Origin: Wenzhouxiangellaceae bacterium
GTDB lineage: Bacteria > Pseudomonadota > Gammaproteobacteria > Xanthomonadales > Wenzhouxiangellaceae
DNA length: 64,000 nt
Assembly: GCA_028289455.1 (NCBI GenBank)
Contig: JANQPN010000073.1
Span: 1 to 64,000 of the forward strand
Direction: 5' to 3'
Part shown: positions 24,057 to 33,961 of the stretch, piece by piece
Layout: every line of letters starts with the position of its first letter
Numbering within the stretch: the first letter of the stretch is position 1
Notes under the pieces: model-generated
The model's database searches: none
What the model saw: the letters and a program-made list of their open reading frames with translations, nothing else
Told to the model about the DNA's origin: nothing
Position numbers and translations under genes: made by a program

Positions 24057-27000
24057 TCAGGATCTGTTTCTGTATCGTCTGGCACCAACCACCAGCAGCA
24101 GCATGATCATGATCAGCAATGCTGTGTTCTGCAGTGCCGGCACTGCAATCGACACGATAAACACGGTTGGATCATCAGCTTCCGGTGAATTCGGATCGTC
24201 CGTCGGCACGGTGGTGTCGTTGACGCCGTCACCATCTGCATCAAACTGAATCATGCCCTGGTTGCTGATCTCGCCGGATGCGGTGATGCTGAGTGATGCA
24301 TTGATGGTAATCACCACGCTGCCACCGGCAGCAATCGCACCATTCCAGGTCACGGTATTGTTGGCGATATCGGCGTTGACTGTACCGCTGTTGGCCGATG
24401 CACCGGTCAGGAACAGACCATCCGGCAATACGTCGGTGAACTCATCCGAACCCGGATCATCCGGCTGATCGCCGGGGCCGGCGTTGCTGATGGTGATGGT
24501 ATAGGTCAGGTTACCACCCGGGATCAGCTCGCCATCCACCGTCTTGGTGCCGCTGAGCACAGCGGGTATCGCAAATATCTCAGTGGTATCCGTGGCGCTG
24601 TTGTTGGCGGTATTGGCGTCACCGTCGATGGTTGCTGTTGCAGTGTTACTGATGGTACCCAGCACTCCGGCATCCACCGTTGCCACCAGCGTATAGGTGG
24701 CTGTGGCCAGAGAATCCAGCGTAATGGTATCCATGATATCGCCGTTCACCGGGCCGGCCGTACAGCTGCCGCCGGCAGATGGCACACAGGTCCAGCTGGC
24801 ATTGATCAGTCCGGCGGGAATCATGTCGCTGACGGTGGCATTAAATGCCGTGTTGGCACCGTTGTTGGTCACGACAATGGTGTAAGTCAGCATATCGCCC
24901 TGGGTCGCCATCATGACGCCGTCGGTCTTGGTGACCGCCAGGTCAACCGGCGCTGCGCCGCTGATCTGCAGCCGCAGGATATCCACCCCGCCGTCTTCCA
25001 CCACGCCGAAGAAATCGATGCTGAAGCCGGTCGGCAGATTGTTGACCATGGTGGTGCCGGTAAAGTCATCCAGTGCGGTGCTGCTGCCGGTAACAATCAG
25101 GTCAAACATATGGGTACCCGGCGGCGGTCCGAACGCGGGATCGAACTCGGCAGTAATATCACCTTCAATCAATCCATCGCCCGTATCAACAGCCGCATAG
25201 GTATCCGGATTACCAACTGTACCCAGCGTGACTCGGGTTAACCCTTCGATACCGAACAGAACACTGCTGTTGGCAGTCACATCGAATACATTGGTGCTGA
25301 TATAACTGGGATTCAACGTGAGGCTGGCGGTTACCGTACCTGCATTAATATCAGTTGTCGGCAGGTCCATAAACAGCATATCAGTGGTCAGGCTTGAGTT
25401 GACCATATTGACAGCTGCGGTAACGCTGGTGAGCGCATTGGTGCTGTCACCCTCCAGTGCACCGATGGTGGTTTCTTCGCTCATTGTCACTACAGAATCT
25501 GTGATGTTTAAGGTCGCATCAACGCTGGCCTGTGAAGTTTCGTCGGCTTCGGTAATACCAACTAATAGCGCGTCTCCGTTGAGCATCGTATTCTGAGCCA
25601 GATTGACAACCGTGGTGGAGGTTGCAATACCATTGTCCCGGGCATCTCCGTTACCGACTTCAAAATCATCAACGTTAAAGGTGGAGTCGTTGATTGTGGC
25701 TGTGGTTATCACGGTTGCCACGGTGTCCGGATCACTGGCATCGGCAACGCCGAATTCAATATCTGCTGATTCGTCAGGATAGGTGACGCGTGTCCAGACG
25801 CTGGTGGAGGTTGAGTTGGCCACTGCTCGCGGATCACCGGCATCGGCATCGCCGATGTCCATGGTTCCACTGTCAGGCCCAAACGTAACATCAGTAACCG
25901 TGACATTACCGGCTACTGAGGTTGCACTGTTGTCCGGATCAAAAGCATTAGCGTTGGCAATATCCAAATCACCGGTGATATCCAGATTGGACAGCACTAA
26001 GGTATTGGCTGTGGCGATACTGATGGCATCGTCGGTGAACGCATCCGCAAAGGCCACTTTAATGTCGCCGAGGATGGAAGCATTGTTGATATTAGCGCTG
26101 GCATTGGCGGTGGGCTGTGCGCCAGGTCCGCTATTGGAATCCTGAGCAAATGCAATAAACAGATCACCATCATCCTCACCAGCTTCAGGTTCAATGATGC
26201 TCACACCAATGCCGCCTCCATTGAAGGTCAGCTGACCATTGGATGTCGGATCGGCATCGATGGCAATCGGTAGTGCCGCGCCGACGAAGATAGCGTCGCC
26301 GGCGGACAGGCTGCCGTTGTTCACTTCCATGCTGGCTTCAGCGGTACCACCGCCCTGGGCAAACCCGACCGCAATTACCGAACCCGGGTCGAAAACCGAT
26401 GAACTGGGCGCATTGAATGGCGGTACAGTGACGGTCGCATTATTGATCACTACCGTACCTGTGGCCGTCTGTTCAGCAGAGTTCAGCGGGTCCACCCTGG
26501 AAATCAGGAAGCTGCGGGCGGCATCAATATCCACACCGTTGCTGGTCAGCAGGCCGTCATTGCCTTCCTCAGCAACAATCACATCCCGGGCGATCGCCGG
26601 GCCGGGCGCTGTCAGACTGTCCAGAACCGATTCACCGCCGTTGGCAATAATGGCCGGCACCAGTGCGGTGGGCACTGCGTTAAACGACCAGTTGGCCGGG
26701 TCAAACCAGTCGCCGGCTGTGGGGCCGACATTGGGGTTGATCCATGCGGGCAATTCGGGCACACCGGTTAAATCAACCACCAGCTGCTGATCGCCTCCGC
26801 CATCAAGCTGCACGCTTTGTACCACCGACAGACCGGGCGGCAGGTTATTCACCGTAACGGTATCAAACAGTCCGGTAATGCCTGTGGGCGAATTGGAATT
26901 GACCATTTCGAATTGCAAGGCTGTTCTGGGCACAAAGTTCAGATTGATGATCAGCTCACCCGCCAGCGTAGCGACATCGGCATTGGCTGCGGCGTACATC

Positions 27001-30000
27001 GTACCGGTGCCGCCACCGGTCGCCCGGTTGGTGGCATTGGCGGTGAACTCCAGCACACTGCCACTGCCCAGGGTCAGCATGTCGGTATTGATCAGACCGT
27101 GATCAACAAAAATTCTGCCGCCGGCGGTGCCACCGCCGGGATTCAAACCGACATTGATAACCGGGATGGTTATACCGTTGGAATTCAACATGGTGCCGTC
27201 GGCCGGGCCGGTGCCGTTGGCAATACCGACATTCATCTCGGTCCATTGATCATTGGTGATACTGCCGAACACATTCAGCTGCTGCATCACGGTACCGGTG
27301 GCTGAACCGGGGCCATTGCTGACGCCAATATTAACCGGGCCGCGATTCGCATTACTGGGCGCACCTTCAAAGCTGAAGCCGGTATCCACCAGGCCCACGG
27401 CGGTACCGGTGCCATTGGCCACACCGACATCAGCGGTGGAGAAGTCTTCAATATCGTTGCCCGATATTTCACCGGTAGCATTGCCGCTGCCGTTGGATAT
27501 ACCAATCTGCAACGGGCCGTTTAGTGCGCCAATACCGCTGGTGTTGGCATCACCCATAAACAGGCCATTGGCATTGCCGGCTGCATCGGCCACACCAATC
27601 TGTACAGCAGTGAATTCTGCTCCGGAACTGAAAAAGCCATCCGGATGGATGAAAGTACCGTCGGCATCGCCATCCGCCATGCTGACACCAGCACGGAACG
27701 GGCCATTGTCCTGCGTATTAAAAGCGCCAAATGAATTATCACCAAACTGCAGCAGGCCGGTGGATGTGGCGACGCCAGTAAATGTCACACCGATATTGAC
27801 CGCTGCATCCACGTCAATCCGGGCAGAGCCATCGGGTTCAAGAATCATGCTGCCGGTGCCGCCGTCAACGCCGATATTCAGGTTAAGTGCTTCCGGCCTA
27901 TCCGATCCATCCGGCACCAGCGATATACCGCCATTGTTGATATTCGCGGCCAGGCCGATATTCGGCACCTGGTTGGGCAGCCAGTTGGTGGCATCGAACC
28001 AGTCAGCCGGCCCCACAACGTTCCACTCCAGGGGCGCGATGACATCCAGGCTGTCTGCCGCCGTTCCGCTGTTCCCCAGGTCTGAGGTCAAATCGCCACT
28101 GAGATTGTTCTGCATGCCCAGCGCGGTGGCCTCAACAATCACGGTAACATTACATACCTCACCAGCAGCAACACTGCCACCGGTATAACTGATGGTGTCT
28201 GTCCCATTGACGGCAGTCACAGTACCGCCGGTACAGGTAGTTGCAGGACTGGCCGGGGTGGCCAAAATCAGCCCTGCGGGCAGGGTATCAGTAAAGTCCA
28301 GGTTATTGGCATCCAACGCGCTTGCAGCATTGATAATGTTGAATGTCAGCACAGTGGTACCACCGATGCTCAGAGCTGAAGCCTCAAACACTTTGGAGAA
28401 TTCGGGTGCGTCCAGCACTGTAACCGAATCAATCGCCGGACCACTGTTGCCCAGGCTGGAGGTCAGGTCACCGGAGATATTGGTCAGCATGCCGGGCGTG
28501 GTTCCCATCACCATGACATTCACTACGCAGACAGCGCCACCAGCGACTGTACCACCGGTCAAACTGATGACGGGCGAGCCGGGGACCAGGGTCAGGGCGC
28601 TGCCTGCGCAAGTCGTGTTGCCAGCGGCCGCTAACGTGACCACCAGCCCGGCCGGCAGGTTGTCGGTGAAGTCCAGAGCATTGGCAGCACCGACATTGGC
28701 CGTATTATCAATGGTGAAAGTCAGCATGGTGGTTTCATTTTCACCGAGCGGGTCAGTAGCGAAGGCTTTGGTGAACAGTGGCGTTCCGGCATCCATCACC
28801 GCCACGTTGGCCATGGCCGGACCGCTGTTACCGATTGTGGATGTCAAATCGCCGGTGACATTGGCCTGCAGACCGGCAGCCACGGCTTCCACATCAACGG
28901 TGACTTCGCATTGTGAATTTGCCGATGCCGTGCCCCCGGTATAACTGATTGTGCCTGCTCCATCGACTGCGGTAATGGTTCCGCCGGTACAGGTGGTCGC
29001 CGCATTTGACGGTGTTGCTACCACCAGGCCAACCGGCAGCGTATCGGTAAAATCCAATGCACTGGCGTCGGTAGCAACAGAGATGTTATCTATGGTGAAC
29101 GTCAGCGTGGTTGAATCGCCTACGGTAAGATTGGCAGCGGCAAATACTTTGCTGAACAACGGAATCGGTGTATCTATCACTTCAACCGATGCTAGTGCCG
29201 GACCACTGCTGCCGGCGGTAGAGGTCAAATCGCCACTGGTGTTGTCCTGCATACCCAGGCCAACCCCGATCACATCGACAGAAACCGTACAGGTTGCGCC
29301 TGCCCCCACAGAACCGGCTGACAGGTCAATCGAGGTGGTCATGTCAATGACACTACCGCCACATGTGTTAGCCACATTACTGGGTACGGCAACCTCAAGC
29401 CCGGCGGGCAGAACATCCAAGAACGCCAGGCTGTTGGCCGCGGCAATATTGGCTGTGTTGTCAATGGTAAAAGTCAGCGTTGTAACTTCATTAATTTCAA
29501 TAATTGGTGCTGCAAAACTCTTTCTGAACAGCGGCGCACCGGCATCGGCCACCACAATACTGTCAGTCGCCGGGCCGCTGTTGCCCTGGCTGGAGGTCAG
29601 ATCTTCGGTCACATTGACCTGCAACCCGGCAGATACCGCCTCCAGGTCAATCGATACCACGCACATATCACCAGCATCCAGAAAGGTGAAAATAGTCAGG
29701 AAAGTCGTATCCCGGCTGCTGCCGCCACCACAACCATTCATGAAATTATCGGGATCTGCCTGCTGCAGGCCTACCGGAAAATTATCGGTAAACTCGATCA
29801 TCTCGGCTTCGACCAGACCATCGGAGTTATCGATAACAAAAGTCAGCGTGGTGGTATCGCCAACATTAATCGCATCATCGGAAAAGCTTTTGGTAAAAAC
29901 CAGCTGTGCCGATGCCGTCAACGGCGCCAGGCCTAGTAGTACTGTCAACAGGCCAATGACCGATAACCTGGTCATTGCCTGTGAGGAAGAAAATTTTGCA

Positions 30001-30041
30001 AACATAGCTCCTGCCATTTGCCGTGGTTTGAAATAACTCAT
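24057..30041 (-). CDS. Giant (1994 aa) secreted surface protein with DUF11-like repeats and C-terminal TM/Arg sorting-like tail
   Basis: Repeated units LFxKxFAxxxLxxxxxTTLTFTIDNxxxxxxAxxLDFTDxLPAGLVV; middle IGVSNGxGxATG repeats; C-terminus VPALQNTALLIMIMLLLVVGARRYRNRS. Confidence 0.85.
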   Translation of the reverse strand: MSYFKPRQMAGAMFAKFSSSQAMTRLSVIGLLTVLLGLAPLTASAQLVFTKSFSDDAINVGDTTTLTFVIDNSDGLVEAEMIEFTDNFPVGLQQADPDNFMNGCGGGSSRDTTFLTIFTFLDAGDMCVVSIDLEAVSAGLQVNVTEDLTSSQGNSGPATDSIVVADAGAPLFRKSFAAPIIEINEVTTLTFTIDNTANIAAANSLAFLDVLPAGLEVAVPSNVANTCGGSVIDMTTSIDLSAGSVGAGATCTVSVDVIGVGLGMQDNTSGDLTSTAGSSGPALASVEVIDTPIPLFSKVFAAANLTVGDSTTLTFTIDNISVATDASALDFTDTLPVGLVVATPSNAATTCTGGTITAVDGAGTISYTGGTASANSQCEVTVDVEAVAAGLQANVTGDLTSTIGNSGPAMANVAVMDAGTPLFTKAFATDPLGENETTMLTFTIDNTANVGAANALDFTDNLPAGLVVTLAAAGNTTCAGSALTLVPGSPVISLTGGTVAGGAVCVVNVMVMGTTPGMLTNISGDLTSSLGNSGPAIDSVTVLDAPEFSKVFEASALSIGGTTVLTFNIINAASALDANNLDFTDTLPAGLILATPASPATTCTGGTVTAVNGTDTISYTGGSVAAGEVCNVTVIVEATALGMQNNLSGDLTSDLGNSGTAADSLDVIAPLEWNVVGPADWFDATNWLPNQVPNIGLAANINNGGISLVPDGSDRPEALNLNIGVDGGTGSMILEPDGSARIDVDAAVNIGVTFTGVATSTGLLQFGDNSFGAFNTQDNGPFRAGVSMADGDADGTFIHPDGFFSSGAEFTAVQIGVADAAGNANGLFMGDANTSGIGALNGPLQIGISNGSGNATGEISGNDIEDFSTADVGVANGTGTAVGLVDTGFSFEGAPSNANRGPVNIGVSNGPGSATGTVMQQLNVFGSITNDQWTEMNVGIANGTGPADGTMLNSNGITIPVINVGLNPGGGTAGGRIFVDHGLINTDMLTLGSGSVLEFTANATNRATGGGTGTMYAAANADVATLAGELIINLNFVPRTALQFEMVNSNSPTGITGLFDTVTVNNLPPGLSVVQSVQLDGGGDQQLVVDLTGVPELPAWINPNVGPTAGDWFDPANWSFNAVPTALVPAIIANGGESVLDSLTAPGPAIARDVIVAEEGNDGLLTSNGVDIDAARSFLISRVDPLNSAEQTATGTVVINNATVTVPPFNAPSSSVFDPGSVIAVGFAQGGGTAEASMEVNNGSLSAGDAIFVGAALPIAIDADPTSNGQLTFNGGGIGVSIIEPEAGEDDGDLFIAFAQDSNSGPGAQPTANASANINNASILGDIKVAFADAFTDDAISIATANTLVLSNLDITGDLDIANANAFDPDNSATSVAGNVTVTDVTFGPDSGTMDIGDADAGDPRAVANSTSTSVWTRVTYPDESADIEFGVADASDPDTVATVITTATINDSTFNVDDFEVGNGDARDNGIATSTTVVNLAQNTMLNGDALLVGITEADETSQASVDATLNITDSVVTMSEETTIGALEGDSTNALTSVTAAVNMVNSSLTTDMLFMDLPTTDINAGTVTASLTLNPSYISTNVFDVTANSSVLFGIEGLTRVTLGTVGNPDTYAAVDTGDGLIEGDITAEFDPAFGPPPGTHMFDLIVTGSSTALDDFTGTTMVNNLPTGFSIDFFGVVEDGGVDILRLQISGAAPVDLAVTKTDGVMMATQGDMLTYTIVVTNNGANTAFNATVSDMIPAGLINASWTCVPSAGGSCTAGPVNGDIMDTITLDSLATATYTLVATVDAGVLGTISNTATATIDGDANTANNSATDTTEIFAIPAVLSGTKTVDGELIPGGNLTYTITISNAGPGDQPDDPGSDEFTDVLPDGLFLTGASANSGTVNADIANNTVTWNGAIAAGGSVVITINASLSITASGEISNQGMIQFDADGDGVNDTTVPTDDPNSPEADDPTVFIVSIAVPALQNTALLIMIMLLLVVGARRYRNRS

Positions 30042-30178
30042 GAATATTCCCTGATTTTACCAACGCCACGGAATAACACGGTTATTCCGTCTTGGATTTT
30101 GCCTGAAAACCCGTGCCCAGGCCGGATTTTACCATTAAATAATTGTCTGCAAGTATCTGCTCACAACCAATACCGTAA

Positions 30179-30254
30179 TGCAGGAGCGGACATGTCCGCG
30201 ACCAGCATCACATAAAACCCCGGAAAGGTGGTCGCACTCATGAGTGCTCCTACA
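30179..30254 (+). repeat. REP doublet
   Basis: TGCAGGAGCGGACATGTCCGCGACC ... GGTGGTCGCACTCATGAGTGCTCCTACA. Confidence 0.88.
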
Positions 30255-30265
30255 TATATGGGTAA

Positions 30266-33200
30266 TTAATTACCTTCGAACCCATCACCAAATAAATCTT
30301 CGGTGCCAATCCGCTGGCCGTAGATTTCACTTTCACCTTCAAATACGCCGGGTTGATCCGTGTCGTCTCCTTCCCACACCACCAGGTATTCGTCGGCTGC
30401 AGGGTTATACATCACGGCGGGTATTTCAGCACCGGTATCGCTACTGCCGGTACCGCCGGAATCGGAGATGCGGAAGTCGTTAAAACCTATCGGTGTGCCG
30501 TCTGCCGCCACACGCTGGCCATAAATTTCCTCTTCGTTGTCAACGATACCGGGGATATCTGAGTCATCAGCTTCCCACACCACCAGGTACTCATTATTCA
30601 GCGGGTTATAGGCCACTTCGGCGTCATCCACATCAAACGAGGTATCGACTCCGATACCTCCGGCATTGGAAATAATAAAATCGTTGGGCCCGACTTCGCT
30701 GCCGTCTGTACCGTTCAGGCGCTGACCAAAAACTTCATCTTCGCTCTCCTGCACCCCGGGCGTGTCGGTATCGTCTGCTTCCCAGACCACCAGAAACTCA
30801 TTGTCCAGGTTGTTGTGGGCCACGGTCGGTTCTCTGGCGTCGGTATTGGTGCCATCACCGCCAACATCGGAAATCCGAAAATCATTAACACCCACTTCGC
30901 TGCCGTCAACGGCATTGATTAACTGGCCAAAAATCTCGCTTTCGTTCTCAATAATGCCCGGGGTATCGGTATCATTGCCATCCCAGACCACCAGATACAG
31001 ATTATCGACAACGTTGTAGGCCACATCGGGCTCAGAGGCCTCGATATCAGGATTACCATCGCCGCCGGCGTCGGAGATACGGAAATCATTGGCGCCGAGC
31101 TCGGCGCCATCAGCTGCCAGTCGCTGACCGAAAACTTCCACTTCCCCGGCGACGATACCGGCGGTATCGGTGTCTTCGGTTGCCCATACCACCAGGTATT
31201 CGTTATCGGTGCTGTTATAAGCCACCTCCGGTTCCACGTCACCTTCAGATAAAACGCCATTTCCGTTGATGTCGGAAATGCGGAAGTCGTTGGTACCGAC
31301 TTCACTACCGTCGGGACTGAGACGCTGCCCGAACACTTCAAATTCTTCATCGATAATACCCGGCACATCGATGTCATCGGCCCGCCAGACAACCAGGTAC
31401 TCATTATCGATACTGTTATAGGCCACCGATGGGTCGCCGGCAGCGACGTCCTGGTTGCCGGTACCGCCGGCGTCGGAAATACGAAAGTCCACACCGATTT
31501 CGCTGCCGTCAACGCCATCAAGCAACTGGCCGAAAATCTCATTTTCACCGGGCAAAATACCCGGCACATCGATATCGTCAGCTTCCCACACCACCAGGTA
31601 CTGATTGTCCACGCTGTTATAAGCCACCGCCGGTTCGGCGGCATCTACATCACCGTTGCCGGTGCCACCGACACTGGAAATGCGAAAATCATTAGCACCC
31701 ACTTCCACTCCGGTGGCGGCATTCAGACGCTGACCGAAAATTTCACCTTCGCCGGGAAATATTCCTACCGTATCGGTGTCTGCGCTATCCCAGGTGATCA
31801 GAAATTCATTGTTGACCGAGTTATAGGCGATCATCGGGTTGGTGGTTGAAGAATCGGTAGTACCGGTTCCATTAGCGTCTGAAACCCGAAACTCACTGCC
31901 GATGTCGCTGCCGTCGCTGGCATCAATCCTTTGTGCAAACATTTCCAGATCACCATCAATAATACCAGGAGTATCGGTATCGTCAGCCTGCCAGCTGACC
32001 ATGTATTCGTTGTTCAGGCTGTTGTAGGCAATTTCCGGGCTGAAGGCATCAATATCACCACTGCCATTGCCGTTGCCGCCGGCATCGGAGATTCTGAAAT
32101 CATTACTGCCCAGCGCACTGCCGTCGGATGCGTCGAGGCGCTGACCGAAAATTTCAAACTCGTTGTCCAGCAGGCCGGCATCACTGTCATCCGAGTGCCA
32201 TACCACCAGGTATTCATTGTTTGCTGAATTGTAGGCAACCGCCGGTTGACCGGCAAAGACCGCGCTGTTGCCGCTACCGCCGGCATCAGAGATGCGGAAA
32301 TCGTTGGTACCGATTTCGTTACCGTTACTGGCATCCAGGCGCTGGCCATAGACCTCAAACTCGTTGTCATTGATATCGTTGACATCGGTATCATCGGCCT
32401 GCCACACCACCAGATACTCGTTATTGGTGGCGTTATAGGCAAGTTCCGCGCCGTTGGCAGTGGGGGTGAAACTGCCGCTGCCGCCTGCGTCTGAGATGCG
32501 AAAATCATTGGTGCCGACTGCTGCGCCGTTAGCAGCCAGACGCTGGCCATAGATTTCAAACTCATTATTGACAGTACCGGCGGCATCAGTATCGTCGGCC
32601 TGCCAGGCGACCAGGTATTCATTATTAGTACTGTTGTAAATGACTGCGGGTGTCAGGGCTACTGCGGCGCTGCTACCGGTTCCGCCGGCATCGGAGATAC
32701 GAAAATCATTGGTGCCAACTGCAGATCCATCAGCTGCCAGGCGTTGACCGAAAATTTCAAATTCATTGTCAACAATGCCGGGAACATCAGTATCGTCGGC
32801 CGACCAGACCACCAGATATTGATTATCCGTACTGTTGTAGGCAACCCCCGGTGCATCTGCTTCAAAATCTTCTAACCCGCTGCCGCCGGCATCGGAAATA
32901 CGAAAATCGGTGCCGATTTCACTACCGTCACTGGCATCCAGCAATTGACCGAATATTTCAAGTTCTCCAGCAGCAATACCGGGCGAATCAATATCATCAC
33001 CTGACCAGACCACCAGATATTCGTTATCTGTCCTGTTATAAGCAAGGCTTGCTGAGAGGGCCGAAACGCTGGTATTGCCGTTGCCGCCGACATCGGAAAT
33101 ACGGAAGTCATTGGCACCGATTTCCGGATCGATGGTAACCGGATAATGTGCCTGTGCCAGGGCGTTGAAAGGTACGGTAATGCGGCTGTGTTCCGCACTG

Positions 33201-33772
33201 ACGGTCATATCAGCGGCCAGTTTATTGCCGCTGGCATCAAACACTGTGACTTGCCCCAGCTGCACGCTGCCGCTAGTGTTTTTCCACTGCCATCCGTTGC
33301 TGGTCTGTGCGAATTCGCCTGAGCTGTTGATCGTTCCAGTGATCACCAGGTCCTGCCCGTCCAGCAGCAGTGGTTTGTTCAGCACGAAACGCTGCTCAAT
33401 GGTGTCGCGATGCGCAATGTACTGCTCAATAACATCACCATGATGGTAATAAACATCATCACCGGCGCCATCGGGCCGCAAGACCGGCTGCGTCAGCAGA
33501 TTTTGCGAAGCAGTGCCCAGGTGTTGCAGCTGCCAGCGCCATTCAGGGGCGCCGTTGCGCGCTGAAAAAGTGACGCCGTCGGCAGTGTAGTCAACCTGAT
33601 GTCTGGGATTGTGCAGGCGCAGGCCATTACCGGTTGCCTTAAGCTGATTGACTGCCCGGGCGATCAGCTGATCCTGCTGAATGGCCGGTTGATTCGCCTG
33701 TACCGGCGCAGCGGTCAGCAAAGTTGTGACCATCAGGCCGATAATAAATAAATTTAGTGTTCTCATATTCAA
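30266..33772 (-). CDS. Large secreted repeat protein (1168 aa), C-terminus LFGDGFEGN
   Basis: Signal peptide; many approximately 65-aa repeats of NDFRISDAGGxG...xAYNSxxNEYLVVWxADDTDxPGIxxxExEIFGQRLxAxxG. Confidence 0.85.
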   Translation of the reverse strand: MNMRTLNLFIIGLMVTTLLTAAPVQANQPAIQQDQLIARAVNQLKATGNGLRLHNPRHQVDYTADGVTFSARNGAPEWRWQLQHLGTASQNLLTQPVLRPDGAGDDVYYHHGDVIEQYIAHRDTIEQRFVLNKPLLLDGQDLVITGTINSSGEFAQTSNGWQWKNTSGSVQLGQVTVFDASGNKLAADMTVSAEHSRITVPFNALAQAHYPVTIDPEIGANDFRISDVGGNGNTSVSALSASLAYNRTDNEYLVVWSGDDIDSPGIAAGELEIFGQLLDASDGSEIGTDFRISDAGGSGLEDFEADAPGVAYNSTDNQYLVVWSADDTDVPGIVDNEFEIFGQRLAADGSAVGTNDFRISDAGGTGSSAAVALTPAVIYNSTNNEYLVAWQADDTDAAGTVNNEFEIYGQRLAANGAAVGTNDFRISDAGGSGSFTPTANGAELAYNATNNEYLVVWQADDTDVNDINDNEFEVYGQRLDASNGNEIGTNDFRISDAGGSGNSAVFAGQPAVAYNSANNEYLVVWHSDDSDAGLLDNEFEIFGQRLDASDGSALGSNDFRISDAGGNGNGSGDIDAFSPEIAYNSLNNEYMVSWQADDTDTPGIIDGDLEMFAQRIDASDGSDIGSEFRVSDANGTGTTDSSTTNPMIAYNSVNNEFLITWDSADTDTVGIFPGEGEIFGQRLNAATGVEVGANDFRISSVGGTGNGDVDAAEPAVAYNSVDNQYLVVWEADDIDVPGILPGENEIFGQLLDGVDGSEIGVDFRISDAGGTGNQDVAAGDPSVAYNSIDNEYLVVWRADDIDVPGIIDEEFEVFGQRLSPDGSEVGTNDFRISDINGNGVLSEGDVEPEVAYNSTDNEYLVVWATEDTDTAGIVAGEVEVFGQRLAADGAELGANDFRISDAGGDGNPDIEASEPDVAYNVVDNLYLVVWDGNDTDTPGIIENESEIFGQLINAVDGSEVGVNDFRISDVGGDGTNTDAREPTVAHNNLDNEFLVVWEADDTDTPGVQESEDEVFGQRLNGTDGSEVGPNDFIISNAGGIGVDTSFDVDDAEVAYNPLNNEYLVVWEADDSDIPGIVDNEEEIYGQRVAADGTPIGFNDFRISDSGGTGSSDTGAEIPAVMYNPAADEYLVVWEGDDTDQPGVFEGESEIYGQRIGTEDLFGDGFEGN

Positions 33773-33788
33773 TACCTATCAATCCCAA

Positions 33789-33857
33789 GTAGGAGCGGAC
33801 ATGTCCGCGACATAACCAGCCCGGCCAGTACCGGTCGCACACCTGTGTGCTCCTGCA
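33789..33857 (+). repeat. REP doublet, variant second arm
   Basis: GTAGGAGCGGACATGTCCGCGAC ... GGTCGCACACCTGTGTGCTCCTGCA. Confidence 0.85.
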
Positions 33858-33878
33858 AAATCTTCATTAAAACCGTGA

Positions 33879-33961
33879 TGTAGGAGCGGGCATGTCCGCG
33901 ATAAGCGCAGCGGGCCGAATCACCCCTGGGCCTGCCGGTCGCGTCCGGGTGCGATCCTACA
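33879..33961 (+). repeat. REP doublet, diverged
   Basis: TGTAGGAGCGGGCATGTCCGCG ... GGTCGCGTCCGGGTGCGATCCTACA; abuts the stop codon of the next gene. Confidence 0.8.

Noticed and set aside
24253-30036. Long plus-strand ORFs (e.g. 27253-28188, 28192-28944, 28951-30036) opposite the giant surface gene
   Set aside because: Low-complexity Pro/Ala/Val/Ser translations complementary to the repetitive minus-strand gene; no independent start/RBS or domain evidence. Antisense shadows.
30266-33772. Plus-strand ORFs inside the NDFRISDAGG gene (e.g. 32650-33138)
   Set aside because: Arg/His/Tyr-rich low-complexity frames antisense to the repeats.
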